NCBI GenBank assembly: GCA_913055915.1
Contig: CAJXKL010000020.1
Location: 1 to 48,093 of the forward strand
Length of the DNA stretch: 48,093 nt
Reading direction: 5' to 3'
Source of the DNA: an uncultured Candidatus Nemicrothrix sp.
GTDB lineage: Bacteria > Actinomycetota > Acidimicrobiia > Acidimicrobiales > MedAcidi-G1
Shown in pieces: positions 32,519-41,899 of the stretch. The notes beneath the pieces are model-generated. The model had not been told where the DNA came from and ran no database searches. It worked only from the letters and a program-made list of their open reading frames with translations. Made by a program: the position numbers and the translations under genes. Position 1 is the first letter of the stretch; every line of letters starts with the position of its first letter.

Positions 32519-34368
32519 GCACCGCACCTACGGTGGCAACCGGCACCGGCCGGGGCTCCAGTCGGGACCTCCTGCGCCTGGGCGCCCAGAAGCGCCTGAA
32601 GCGACGGATCCTGCTGGTTGGCCTCATATTCGCGGTGCTGTCCGGACTGCTCGGATGGAGGCTTGTGGAACTGCAAGTAATGGAGCCCGACCGCTACCTA
32701 GAGAGGGGCCTTGCCCAGCGGATACGAACCGTGACCCTCCCCGCTGTCAGGGGCGCGATCGTCGACCGAAACGGAGTCGACCTGGCCCTCTCGGTACCCC
32801 GACGATCCGTGGTCGCCAATCCCGGAATGATTGAAGATCCAGCGGGAGCGGCGATGGCGCTTGCCGGAGTCCTGGGCACCGACATCGATGTCCTTGAGGC
32901 ACGGCTGTCCAGCCAACGCTCCTTCGTCTACCTGGATCGACAGGTTGAGGATGAGGTGGCCGACAACGTAATGGCCCTCGACCTCTCAGGCGTCTATGCC
33001 CAACCTGAGCAAGCACGACTGCGACCTGGTGACGGATCAGCACTGGCACTCCTCGGCAGGACGGATATCGACAACAATGGAATCAGCGGCCTCGAGCTCA
33101 TCTACGACGGCCTCTTGTCGGGAACGAACGGAGAGATGATCGTCGAGGCGGGTCTGGGCGGGTCCACCATCCCGGGAGGCGAATACAGGGTCGAACCGGC
33201 CGAGCAGGGCCTGACCCTCGTGCTGACCATCGACAGGGCTCTTCAGTTCGAGGCTGAGCGGCTGCTCGCAGATGGGGTTGAGGCCGCAGGCGGAAAGGGC
33301 GGCGTCCTCGTGGCGATGAGGCCTGAAAGCGGTGAGATACTCGCCTCAGCGACCGTCACACGAGGTGATGACGGCGTGGTCCGCCCCTCTACCGAACACA
33401 AGGTTGCCACCTGGACGTTCGAACCCGGCTCGATAATGAAGCCCCTCACCATGTCGGCGATCCTTGAAACCGGTACCGCTGCACCGGACACGGTTCGAGA
33501 GGTTCCCGACAGCGTGTTCGTGCACGACTCGGACTTCAAGGACTCCTTCCCACACGGGACAGAGCAGTGGTCGGTAGCAGACATACTTCGCCAGTCCTCA
33601 AACGTTGGAACGATTCTCTGGGCACAGGAACTGGGAGAGGAGGCGTTGTACAGGCAACTCCTGGACTACGGCCTCGGCTCGGTCTCCAGCCTGGGCTTTC
33701 CGGGCGAGGCCCGAGGCATCCTCACTCCGGTGGGCAAATGGTCCGGTACCTCCCTTCCCACAATCGCCATCGGGCAGGGCGTTTCGACAACCCCGATACA
33801 GATGCTCACCGCATTCGCGACCATGGCAAACGACGGTCGACGACCCGCGCCCACCCTGGTGCGGGGTTCGTTGGATGATGGGGGAGTGTTCACCCCAACC
33901 CAGACCGGTGACCAGATCGAAGTGGTTTCGCCGGGTATCGCACGCAGCGTCGTCTCGATGATGGAGGCTGTCGTCTCTGATGGAACAGGGACACAAGGCC
34001 AGGTGCCGGGTTACCGGGTTGCCGGCAAGACAGGCACCGCATGGAAACCCCTTGCCAAGGGCGGCTACGGCGAGGACAGAGACGAAGTCCGCTATGTTGC
34101 CAGCTTTGCCGGCTTCCTGCCGGCAGAGGCTCCCGAGTTGGTGATCCTCGTGGTTGTCGACGAACCGGCTCGCCAGACCTATTCGGGTGGCCGGGCAGCC
34201 GCGCCGATCTTTTCCGACTATGCACAGTTCGCCGTCAGGCAACTTCGAATACCGTCCGAGTTTGAGCGGACCGGCCTCGACCAGGTTGGAAGGGTCATGG
34301 CTACTACGCCGGCAAGGGCGTTCGACCTCCAGGCCGCCGAGGAGACCGCTCTGGCGGTCGTCGGGTGA
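32515..34368 (+). CDS. ftsI: Septal penicillin-binding protein (FtsI/PBP2-type transpeptidase)
   Basis: The D,D-transpeptidase that crosslinks septal peptidoglycan (EC 3.4.16.4), 617 aa. A cytoplasmic tail and one membrane anchor (residues 33-52) lead to the pedestal domain (RGAIVDRNGVDLA). The catalytic domain has SxxK with Ser306 (PGSIMKPL), the SSN motif near 361 (RQSSNVG) and KTG at 505-507 (AGKTGTAW). No PASTA domains follow. The start is TTG in a TTGA overlap with ftsL. The murE start is one base after the stop. Confidence 0.95.
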   Translation: MSTAPTVATGTGRGSSRDLLRLGAQKRLKRRILLVGLIFAVLSGLLGWRLVELQVMEPDRYLERGLAQRIRTVTLPAVRGAIVDRNGVDLALSVPRRSVVANPGMIEDPAGAAMALAGVLGTDIDVLEARLSSQRSFVYLDRQVEDEVADNVMALDLSGVYAQPEQARLRPGDGSALALLGRTDIDNNGISGLELIYDGLLSGTNGEMIVEAGLGGSTIPGGEYRVEPAEQGLTLVLTIDRALQFEAERLLADGVEAAGGKGGVLVAMRPESGEILASATVTRGDDGVVRPSTEHKVATWTFEPGSIMKPLTMSAILETGTAAPDTVREVPDSVFVHDSDFKDSFPHGTEQWSVADILRQSSNVGTILWAQELGEEALYRQLLDYGLGSVSSLGFPGEARGILTPVGKWSGTSLPTIAIGQGVSTTPIQMLTAFATMANDGRRPAPTLVRGSLDDGGVFTPTQTGDQIEVVSPGIARSVVSMMEAVVSDGTGTQGQVPGYRVAGKTGTAWKPLAKGGYGEDRDEVRYVASFAGFLPAEAPELVILVVVDEPARQTYSGGRAAAPIFSDYAQFAVRQLRIPSEFERTGLDQVGRVMATTPARAFDLQAAEETALAVVG

Positions 34369-34369
34369 G

Positions 34370-35809
34370 ATGCTGTTATCCGCGCTGTTGGCGGCCACCG
34401 AACAATCCGTCTCGGCCTCGTCAAAACCAGGCGAAGATCCCGACATTGGGCGAATCGTCCACGATTCCCGCGTTGTCAGCTCTGGCGATCTCTTCTGTTG
34501 CGTCCCCGGGCAGAACAGCGACGGTCACGCACACGCCAGGGAGGCTGTAGAGGCAGGAGCTGTGGCCGTCCTGGCGGAACGGCCCCTCGAACTCGACGTT
34601 CCGCTGATTGTCGTCCCCTCTGTGCGGCGCCTGATGCCATTGCTGGCCTCAGAGCTTACAGGGAGGCCCTCAGCGGAGCTTGACGTCATCGGGGTGACTG
34701 GAACCAACGGAAAGACCAGCGTCGTGCACTTGCTGGGCGAAATCCTCGAGCATGCAGGTCGCAGCCCGGCCACCATCGGAACACTCACAGGCACCCTCAC
34801 AACGCCGGAAGCCCCCTGCCTTCAACGACAACTCGCTGCCTGGGTAGCCGAAGAGCGCGGGGCAGTGGTGATGGAGGTCTCATCCCACGCCCTGGACCAG
34901 CATCGTGTCGACGGAACCCGCTTCTCTGCCGTGGCTTTCACGAACCTGTCACGCGACCATCTGGATCATCACCAGACAATGGAGTCATATGCCGCAGCGA
35001 AGGAACGCCTCTTCACATCCTCTTTCACCGGTCGCGCCGTGGTCGTTGTCGACAGTGCGGCCGGTAGGAGGGTGGCCGACAGGGCCCTTGAAGAGGGCCT
35101 TGAGGTTGTCGAGGTGTCCGTCGCTGATGTCGACCGGAAGGTCTGGGTCGATCGGGTCGCATTTCGTTGGGCGGGCCTTGATGTGCAGGTCCCTGTCGGG
35201 GGCGACTTCACCGTCGTCAACTCGATCGTTGCGGCTGAACTGGCGATCCTGTCGGGGGTTGATCCGACAGTAATCGTTGAGGGGTTGGCCGCTGCCGCTC
35301 CGATTCCGGGCAGGTTCGAGTTGGTAGAGGTTGACGGAGGGCTGACTGTGCTCGTCGACTACGCACACTCACCAGATTCGCTGGCGCAACTGCTTTCATC
35401 GGCACGCGCTGTAGCCGGCGGTGGTCGTGTCATCTCCGTGTTCGGGTGTGGCGGAGAACGTGACGCAGGGAAACGCCCCGAAATGGGGCAGGTGGCCGAA
35501 AAGGGCGCAGATCTTGTCGTTGTCACCTCGGATAACCCGAGGGGTGAACCACCCGAGGGGGTGATTGCGGACATTCTTACGGGTATGGCAGGACCACCCG
35601 CACACACGATCGTTGACAGGCGCCGGGCGATTGCCACCGCCCTGACACTGGCCCGCGCCGGCGACATGGTCGTGATCTCCGGAAAGGGACACGAAACGGC
35701 CCAGCTGACTGGCGACGTCGGGCGGCCATTTGACGACCGGATCGTTGCTCGCGAGGAGGCCGTCAACCTGCTCCAGGGCCGAGGAAGCAAAGCGGGTACC
35801 GCCTCGTGA
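34370..35809 (+). CDS. murE: UDP-MurNAc-tripeptide ligase
   Basis: Adds the third residue to UDP-MurNAc-L-Ala-D-Glu (EC 6.3.2.13), 479 aa. The N-terminal UDP-binding part reads VHDSRVVSSGDLFCCVPG. The P-loop TGTNGKTS is near residue 111. The selectivity motif DNPR at 388-391 (SDNPRGEPPE) is the form used for meso-diaminopimelate rather than lysine. The protein is a single Mur ligase, with no MurF fused. The start at 34370 is chosen by position one base after ftsI. The stop overlaps mraY directly, where murF normally lies. Confidence 0.95.
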   Translation: MLLSALLAATEQSVSASSKPGEDPDIGRIVHDSRVVSSGDLFCCVPGQNSDGHAHAREAVEAGAVAVLAERPLELDVPLIVVPSVRRLMPLLASELTGRPSAELDVIGVTGTNGKTSVVHLLGEILEHAGRSPATIGTLTGTLTTPEAPCLQRQLAAWVAEERGAVVMEVSSHALDQHRVDGTRFSAVAFTNLSRDHLDHHQTMESYAAAKERLFTSSFTGRAVVVVDSAAGRRVADRALEEGLEVVEVSVADVDRKVWVDRVAFRWAGLDVQVPVGGDFTVVNSIVAAELAILSGVDPTVIVEGLAAAAPIPGRFELVEVDGGLTVLVDYAHSPDSLAQLLSSARAVAGGGRVISVFGCGGERDAGKRPEMGQVAEKGADLVVVTSDNPRGEPPEGVIADILTGMAGPPAHTIVDRRRAIATALTLARAGDMVVISGKGHETAQLTGDVGRPFDDRIVAREEAVNLLQGRGSKAGTAS

Positions 35810-36861
35810 TCAGGGTCCTCATAGCCGCAGCAGTGGCGATGGTAGTGTCCCTGCTCGGAACGCACTTCCTGATCAGGTCGCTCACCCGCTACCGCATCGG
35901 CCAACCCATTCGCGATGATGGCCCTGAGGGTCACAACATCAAGGCCGGAACACCCACAATGGGAGGTCTGGCCATTGTCTCCGGAGCGGTACTCGGCTAC
36001 ATCGTCAGCGACTTCTACAACGGCATCTACACGACATCGGGCATCCTTGTGATGCTGGCAATTGTCGGTGGCGGAGCGGTCGGCCTTCTCGACGACTGGA
36101 TCAAGGTTGTCAGGGAACGCAATCTGGGACTCAACAAGCGGGCCAAGATGGTCGGGCTTCTCGCCGTCGGGCTTACTTTCGCGGTTCTCATGATCGAGCA
36201 CACGCCGACCCATTCGGTGGTCTCCTTCGCCCGCTTCGACCAGCCCGGCATTCGGATAGGCAGCGTCCTGTGGGTGGTCTGGGCTGTACTCCTGATAGTC
36301 GGATCATCGAATGCTGTGAACCTCACCGACGGCCTTGACGGCCTCGCCGCCGGTGCCGGGGTGTTCACATTCGGGGCATTCACGGTCGTCGCCTTCTGGC
36401 AGTTCCGCCTACCCGAGATCTACGAGATACGACATGCCCTTGATCTCGCGGTGGTCGCAGCCGCAATGGCCGGTGGGTGCCTGGGCTTCCTGTGGTGGAA
36501 CGCTGCTCCCGCTCGGATCTTCATGGGTGACACCGGTTCCCTGGCGATCGGGAGTGGCCTGGCGGCACTGGCCCTTGCGACCAGCACCACGCTGTTGTTA
36601 CCGATCGTCGCTGGTCTGTTTGTATTCGAGACCGTCTCCGTGATGATCCAGGTGATCGGGTTCCGCATGTTCGGAAGAAGGCGCGTGTTCCGTATGGCGC
36701 CGATCCATCACCACTTTGAACTCAAGGGTTGGCCCGAGACGACCGTCATCGTCCGCTTCTGGATCCTGTCGGGCATGTGCACCGCAGCGGGCCTCGGTCT
36801 GTTCTACGCCGACTCGATAAATGCCGGTCTCATCGACATTCTCGGTGCATCCAGGCCATGA
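35806..36861 (+). CDS. mraY: Phospho-MurNAc-pentapeptide transferase
   Basis: Makes lipid I by moving phospho-MurNAc-pentapeptide to undecaprenyl phosphate (EC 2.7.8.13). The 351-aa protein has about ten membrane helices. Landmarks are AGTPTMGGLAI, GLLDDWIKV, LNKRAKM, NLTDGLDGLA, FMGDTGSLAIG, and the histidine loop MAPIHHHFELKGWPE. GTG start within the murE stop. The murD start overlaps the stop (ATGA). Confidence 0.96.
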   Translation: MIRVLIAAAVAMVVSLLGTHFLIRSLTRYRIGQPIRDDGPEGHNIKAGTPTMGGLAIVSGAVLGYIVSDFYNGIYTTSGILVMLAIVGGGAVGLLDDWIKVVRERNLGLNKRAKMVGLLAVGLTFAVLMIEHTPTHSVVSFARFDQPGIRIGSVLWVVWAVLLIVGSSNAVNLTDGLDGLAAGAGVFTFGAFTVVAFWQFRLPEIYEIRHALDLAVVAAAMAGGCLGFLWWNAAPARIFMGDTGSLAIGSGLAALALATSTTLLLPIVAGLFVFETVSVMIQVIGFRMFGRRRVFRMAPIHHHFELKGWPETTVIVRFWILSGMCTAAGLGLFYADSINAGLIDILGASRP

Positions 36862-38162
36862 GCTCCACGGTGCTGGTTCTGGGCCTGGGAGTGACAGGCC
36901 GGGTAGTTGCAGGGGCGCTGCGTGCACGTGGACACGACGTGGTGGCCGTCGATGACAGCCCCGAAGCGGCAGCGTTGGAGTATGCCGAGCGGCTTGGAGT
37001 GGAACTGGTCGTGGCGCCAGAGCCATCCGACTGGATTCGCCTGCTGGAGGACTGCAGCGAGGCCGTGGTCAGCCCAGGGGTCCCTGACGGACACCCCGTA
37101 TTCGCAGCTGCAACGGCGACCGGGTTGGCTCTGCTGGATGAGTACGACCTGGCGACCCGTTGGGATGAACGCCGTCGATGTGCCGTCACTGGGACCAACG
37201 GCAAGACAACGGTGGTCACCCTGATCGTCGCAATGCTGGAACAGGCCGGTATCCAGGCAGCGGCGGCAGCGAACACCGACACTCCAATGGTCGCAGCAAT
37301 TGAGGACGCTGAAACCCAGGTCTTCGTCGTGGAGGCATCATCTTTCAGGCTGGCCCATGTCCACCGGTTCTCAGCCTCGCCGGCGGCGTGGATCAACTTC
37401 AGTCCCGATCATCTTGATGTCCATTCGGACCTCAAGTCCTATGAGGCTGCCAAGGCGCGTATCTGGGAGGGAGTCGACAACGCTGAGGACGCGGTGGCGA
37501 ACCTGGCGGACCCCGTTGTTGCAGCCCACGCTCCGGTGGGAGCGACCGGCTTCGGTCGGTCAGACTCGTTCTGCCGGGTCCACGGTGGTCGGCTGCTACA
37601 TGGCGACAATGAGGTCATCGATGTTGCCTCCATGCCACGACACCTTCCCCACGACCTCCTCAACGCTCAGGCGGCGACGGCGGTAGCCGTTCGTTCAGGG
37701 GCCGATCTTGATGCGTGCGCGACCGTGCTCGCCGACTTCAGGGGTCTGGCCCACCGAATGAGCCTGATAGCCGAGCACAACGGGGTTCGCTACGTGGACG
37801 ACAGCAAGGCCACTACCCCCCACGCAACCCTTGCCGCTCTGGCCGGTCTGCCGGGGTCCGTCCTGATTGCCGGCGGCCGAAACAAGGGGCTCGACCTCTC
37901 AATCCTCGGCGATTCCAACCCTTGCTGTGTGGTTGCCATCGGAGAGGCGGCCGGTGAGATCGAGGAGGCATTCGCAGGCCGGGTTCCGCTGCAGGTGGCC
38001 GACTCAATGACGACAGCCGTCGCAATGGCAGGGGAGTGTGCATCCGGTGGTGGAACCGTGCTCCTCTCGCCCGGTTGCACATCGTTTGACTGGTACGGCT
38101 CGTACTCCGAACGGGGGCTCGATTTCGCACGGGCCGTTGCCGCCATGGAGGCAGACCGGTGA
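36858..38162 (+). CDS. murD: UDP-MurNAc-L-alanine:D-glutamate ligase
   Basis: Adds D-Glu in lipid II precursor synthesis (EC 6.3.2.9), 434 aa. It has the MurD Rossmann start VLVLGLGVTGRVVAGALRARG, SPGVPDGHP, the P-loop VTGTNGKTTV, FSPDHLDVH, and C-terminal VDDSKATTPHATLAAL with LIAGGRNKGLDL. The length is close to other MurD proteins. The start is the ATG inside the mraY stop; the stop overlaps ftsW (GTGA). Confidence 0.95.
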   Translation: MSSTVLVLGLGVTGRVVAGALRARGHDVVAVDDSPEAAALEYAERLGVELVVAPEPSDWIRLLEDCSEAVVSPGVPDGHPVFAAATATGLALLDEYDLATRWDERRRCAVTGTNGKTTVVTLIVAMLEQAGIQAAAAANTDTPMVAAIEDAETQVFVVEASSFRLAHVHRFSASPAAWINFSPDHLDVHSDLKSYEAAKARIWEGVDNAEDAVANLADPVVAAHAPVGATGFGRSDSFCRVHGGRLLHGDNEVIDVASMPRHLPHDLLNAQAATAVAVRSGADLDACATVLADFRGLAHRMSLIAEHNGVRYVDDSKATTPHATLAALAGLPGSVLIAGGRNKGLDLSILGDSNPCCVVAIGEAAGEIEEAFAGRVPLQVADSMTTAVAMAGECASGGGTVLLSPGCTSFDWYGSYSERGLDFARAVAAMEADR

Positions 38163-39337
38163 GCGACACCCGGGAACGTGGCAGGGCTGGGACCCGCTCA
38201 AGGCACCCTGCTGGCGAGGTCGGTCAGGTCCCCCGTAAGCCGCCGGGCCGACGCTCGGCACGCTTTGTGCTGCTCGGGGCAATGGCGATGCTCCTCGGCC
38301 TGCTGGGGGTCGTAATGGTCCTTTCCTCCTCGTCTGTGAACGACCTGCGGTCCTACGGCGACGCCTGGTACCACCTGAAACGACAGGTCATCTGGTTCGC
38401 CATCGGCCTGTTCGCACTCACCATGATGATGCGGATCGACTATCGACGCCTGAGGGTGCTGTCCCAACCGGCGATCATCGTGGCCGTGGGGTTGCTGGTC
38501 ATGGTCCTCATACCGGGAATCGGCATCAGCGCGAATGGCTCTGCCCGGTGGATCGGTGTTGGCCCCATCACCTTTCAACCCTCCGAGGTTGCCAAGCTGG
38601 GAATCCTCTTCTACTGCGCCGACCTGCTTTCGCGACCAGGTCGCCCGAGTAGCCAGCTGAGGCTGACCCTTCGACCCGTGTTGGTGGTGACTGCCACGAT
38701 CGGAGTGCTCCTGATGCTTGAGCCTGACCTGGGCACCCTGGTCATCGTTTTGGCCATCGTGAGTTCTCTGTTGTTCTTTTCAGGGACCCGTCTGGATGTA
38801 CTCGCAGGGTTGGGTGTGGTGGGGATAGCCGGTGTTGCCGGGTTGAGTCTCAGCGCCGACTACCGCAGGCAACGCCTTTTCGGAATGCTCGACCCGTGGA
38901 CCGACCCGTTGAACACCGGGTGGCAGGCGATCCAGGCCGGCGTTGCGGTCTCCAGCGGTGGGATCAGCGGAATCGGGCTCGGAGCCAGTCGCGCCAAGTG
39001 GGGCTTTCTTCCCTACGCGCACACCGATTTCATCTTTGCGATCGTTGCCGAGGAGTGGGGCCTGGTCGGAGCCGGAATCGTGATCCTGACATTCCTCGTG
39101 ATTGGCCTGATTGGCCTCTCGACGGCCCTGAGGGCGCCGGATGCGTTCGGCCAACTACTTGCGGCCGGCGTGACCTGCTGGATCGTTGTTCAGGCATTCG
39201 TGAACATCGGAGCGGTGCTGGGTGTGGTGCCGATCACGGGACTGCCGCTTCCGTTTGTCTCATTCGGCGGGAGCGCCCTGGTCGTGACGATGGCCGCCTA
39301 CGGGATCCTCTTGAATATCGCCCGACAGGCCTCGTGA
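38159..39337 (+). CDS. ftsW: SEDS glycosyltransferase FtsW
   Basis: The septal peptidoglycan polymerase that pairs with FtsI. The 392-aa protein has a long basic N-tail (about 33 residues) and about ten membrane helices. Motifs: SSSSVNDLRSYGDAWYHLKRQ, NGSARWIGVGPITFQPSEVAKLG shortened here to its core, LEPDLGT (with the catalytic-site Asp), ADYRRQRLFGMLDPW, and PYAHTDFIFAIVAEEWG. LPFVSFGGSAL closes the family. GTG start in the murD stop, and the stop overlaps murG (GTGA). Confidence 0.95.
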   Translation: MSDTRERGRAGTRSRHPAGEVGQVPRKPPGRRSARFVLLGAMAMLLGLLGVVMVLSSSSVNDLRSYGDAWYHLKRQVIWFAIGLFALTMMMRIDYRRLRVLSQPAIIVAVGLLVMVLIPGIGISANGSARWIGVGPITFQPSEVAKLGILFYCADLLSRPGRPSSQLRLTLRPVLVVTATIGVLLMLEPDLGTLVIVLAIVSSLLFFSGTRLDVLAGLGVVGIAGVAGLSLSADYRRQRLFGMLDPWTDPLNTGWQAIQAGVAVSSGGISGIGLGASRAKWGFLPYAHTDFIFAIVAEEWGLVGAGIVILTFLVIGLIGLSTALRAPDAFGQLLAAGVTCWIVVQAFVNIGAVLGVVPITGLPLPFVSFGGSALVVTMAAYGILLNIARQAS

Positions 39338-40515
39338 CAGTCGGAAGGCGACCTGCCGCCAGGGCTGCCGCTCGCCCCCGGCGGGGCGGCGTGGTTATCG
39401 CCGGTGGAGGAACCGCAGGCCACCTCCTCCCGGGGCTGGCGGTAGCCGGTGCGCTGGTCGAGAGAACAATTGTGTCTGGCCCGGAGTTCGTTCACATTGT
39501 GGGTAGTCGCCGGGGAATCGAGACCAGCCTGGTCCCTGAGGCCGGCTTCGGCCTTACCGTGCTATCGGGACGCGGAATCCAACGCCGCCTCACCCCTGCC
39601 AACCTGCTGGCGCTGACCGGCCTTTTGGCGGCGCTACTCAGGGCTCTCCACCTGCTCATCAGGTACCGGCCGTCTGTGGTGCTGGCGACAGGTGGTTATG
39701 CGAGTATTCCGTGTGGACTTGCGGCGGTGCTGCTCCGCATCCCCCTGTTGGTGGCCGAGCAGAATGCGGTTGCCGGCGAGGCGAACAGGCTTCTGGGGCG
39801 CTTTGCTGTGGCTGCGATCGTGGCCTTCCCAGATACCGGCCTACCGCGCTCTGTGCTTACTGGCAACCCTGTCCGTCGCAGGGTCCGGGACCTCTCACCC
39901 TCGAACTCGCATCTGGTCCAGCGTGAGCGGATGGGGTTCGACGAGACACCGGTTCTTGTTGCATTTGGTGGTTCCCTCGGATCGAGGCGGATCAACACCG
40001 CAGTTGCGGACATGGTTGAACGCTGGGATGGAGCAAGCATCGTTGTCCACCACGTGGTCGGCAGACGGGACTGGCCGGGCCACCTTGCCAACCCGCCTGA
40101 GGTTCCTCACCGGGTCGACTACCGCCCTGTCGAGTACGAGAGCGACATGCCGGCGGTTCTGGCGGCTGCAGACCTGGTCCTCTGCCGGGCTGGAGCCACC
40201 ACCGTGGCCGAACTGACCGTCATCGGCCGACCGGCTGTTCTGGTTCCTCTACCGGGTGCACCGAGGGACCACCAGACGCTGAATGCGAAAGGTCTCGTTG
40301 ATGCGGGTGCTGCGGTCCTCGTGAAGGACGCTGACCTGGATGGAGACAGACTGACAGCCGAGGTCCAGAACCTGTTTGAGGACCCCGTTGCCCTTGAGGA
40401 GATGGGTGAGAGCTCGCGCACGATGGGCCGTGGCGATGCCGCCGATCTGGTTGCCGACCTGGTCGGGCGCGTCGCCTCCGGTGAGGCTGCCACCCGGGAG
40501 CATGACCGTGGCTGA
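39334..40515 (+). CDS. murG: Lipid II synthase MurG (GT28)
   Basis: Adds GlcNAc to lipid I on the inner membrane face (EC 2.4.1.227), 393 aa. After a basic N-tail it has the acceptor loop AGGGTAGHLLPGLA, the G-loop AEQNAVAGEANRLLGRFA, GGSLGSRRIN, and the donor motif RAGATTVAELTVIGRPAVLVPLP with DHQTLNAKGLVDAGAA. The start is the GTG inside the ftsW stop; a longer open frame to 38896 is an overlap artefact. The tail overlaps murC by 8 nt. Confidence 0.95.
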   Translation: MTVGRRPAARAAARPRRGGVVIAGGGTAGHLLPGLAVAGALVERTIVSGPEFVHIVGSRRGIETSLVPEAGFGLTVLSGRGIQRRLTPANLLALTGLLAALLRALHLLIRYRPSVVLATGGYASIPCGLAAVLLRIPLLVAEQNAVAGEANRLLGRFAVAAIVAFPDTGLPRSVLTGNPVRRRVRDLSPSNSHLVQRERMGFDETPVLVAFGGSLGSRRINTAVADMVERWDGASIVVHHVVGRRDWPGHLANPPEVPHRVDYRPVEYESDMPAVLAAADLVLCRAGATTVAELTVIGRPAVLVPLPGAPRDHQTLNAKGLVDAGAAVLVKDADLDGDRLTAEVQNLFEDPVALEEMGESSRTMGRGDAADLVADLVGRVASGEAATREHDRG

Positions 40516-41899
40516 GGTCGTACCGGTGATCTCGCCTCCCCGTCGGATCCATGTCATCGGTGTCGGGGGAGCGGGCATGAGTGCCATCGCCGAAGTTCTG
40601 GCGTCGATGGGGCACACCGTGACAGGGTCCGACCTGAAGGCCTCGGCGGGACTCGATCGGCTGGGAGCCCTTGGTGTAGCGGTCACCGTTGGCCACGACG
40701 CAGCCAATATTGAAGGTGCCGACCTGATCACGCGGTCAACGGCCGTGCCTGACCGAAACCCCGAGTGTGTGGCTGCAAGGGACGCTGGGATTCCCATTGC
40801 CAGTCGGGCAGAGATCCTGGCGGCAATCTGTGGTGAGCGGGACGCCATTGCCGTTGCGGGCACCCATGGCAAGACCACGACCACGTCAATGCTGGCGCTG
40901 GTCCTACGCGAAGCCGGTCTGAAGCCGTCGTTCATCATCGGTGGCGACGTGAACGAGATCGGCACCGGAGCGGCATGGGATGCCGGCCGCCTCCTTGTCG
41001 TTGAGGCCGACGAGAGCGACGGGTCGTTCCTGTTGCTTCCCAGGAAGTACGGCGTGGTGACGAACCTTGAGCCTGACCACCTGGAGCACCACGGCGGCTT
41101 CCCCGAATTGAAGAAGGCATTCCTTCGCTTCGTGGCTGAGACCGACGGGCCGGTGCTGGTCGGGGTGGACGACGAGGGAGGGAGGGGGTTGGCTGCCGAG
41201 GCCCGGACTCTCACGATCGGAGGCGATCCACGGGCCAACTGGCGGATCCAGGACCTTGAAGAGTCGTGGGAAGGCGTACGGTTCGCTCTTCGAGGACCGG
41301 ACGGGGCCGCACTACAGCTTGAACTGCCCCTACCCGGTGCACACAACGCCAGGAACGCGGCAGCCGCTGCTGCCGTGGGGATGATGGCTGGTGCCGATCC
41401 TGAATCTGTGGCGAGTTCGCTCGCCAGGTTCGGTGGGGTTGCACGCCGTTTCGAACAACGAGGTCGGATCGCAGGCGTTGTCTTCGTCGACGATTACGCA
41501 CACCTGCCCACCGAGGTGGCAGCTACGGTCCGGGCAGCCGGGAGCGGAACGTGGAACCGGCTGGTAGCCGTCTATCAGCCCCATCGCTACAGCCGCACCG
41601 AGAAGCTCTGCAACGGGTTCGCCGAAGCGTTCAACGGAGTCGACATCCTCTACGTGACCGACGTCTATCCGGCCGGAGAGGCTCCCAGGGTCGGGGTCTC
41701 GGGCCGCCTCATCGTCGACGCCGTCAGGGATGCACATCCCGAACAGGACATCCGCTATGTCGTCCGCAGGGAGGAACTCGTAGAGCAGTTGGCCGCTGAG
41801 CTCGGCAACGGGGATCTCTGTCTCACAATGGGAGCCGGTGACCTCACCTCTGTACCCGATGAGGTCCGCACGGCCCTGGAGGGTCAGGACCGTGGCTGA
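40508..41899 (+). CDS. murC: UDP-MurNAc:L-alanine ligase
   Basis: Adds L-Ala to UDP-MurNAc (EC 6.3.2.8), 463 aa. Landmarks: HVIGVGGAGMSAIAEVL, the P-loop VAGTHGKTTTTSML, VEADESDGSFLLL, NLEPDHLEHHG, GAHNARNAAAA, and FVDDYAHLPTEV (usually DDYAHHPTE, so one His is Leu). The GTG at 40508 is chosen over the ATG at 40502 because GGGAG is 7 nt from the GTG but only 1 nt from the ATG, and because GTGGCTGA repeats the overlap seen at murC/murB. Confidence 0.95.
   Translation: MAEVVPVISPPRRIHVIGVGGAGMSAIAEVLASMGHTVTGSDLKASAGLDRLGALGVAVTVGHDAANIEGADLITRSTAVPDRNPECVAARDAGIPIASRAEILAAICGERDAIAVAGTHGKTTTTSMLALVLREAGLKPSFIIGGDVNEIGTGAAWDAGRLLVVEADESDGSFLLLPRKYGVVTNLEPDHLEHHGGFPELKKAFLRFVAETDGPVLVGVDDEGGRGLAAEARTLTIGGDPRANWRIQDLEESWEGVRFALRGPDGAALQLELPLPGAHNARNAAAAAAVGMMAGADPESVASSLARFGGVARRFEQRGRIAGVVFVDDYAHLPTEVAATVRAAGSGTWNRLVAVYQPHRYSRTEKLCNGFAEAFNGVDILYVTDVYPAGEAPRVGVSGRLIVDAVRDAHPEQDIRYVVRREELVEQLAAELGNGDLCLTMGAGDLTSVPDEVRTALEGQDRG

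Noticed and set aside
34370-35809. MurE-MurF fusion to explain the missing murF
   Set aside because: The protein is 479 aa with one P-loop and one DNPR motif, the size of MurE alone.
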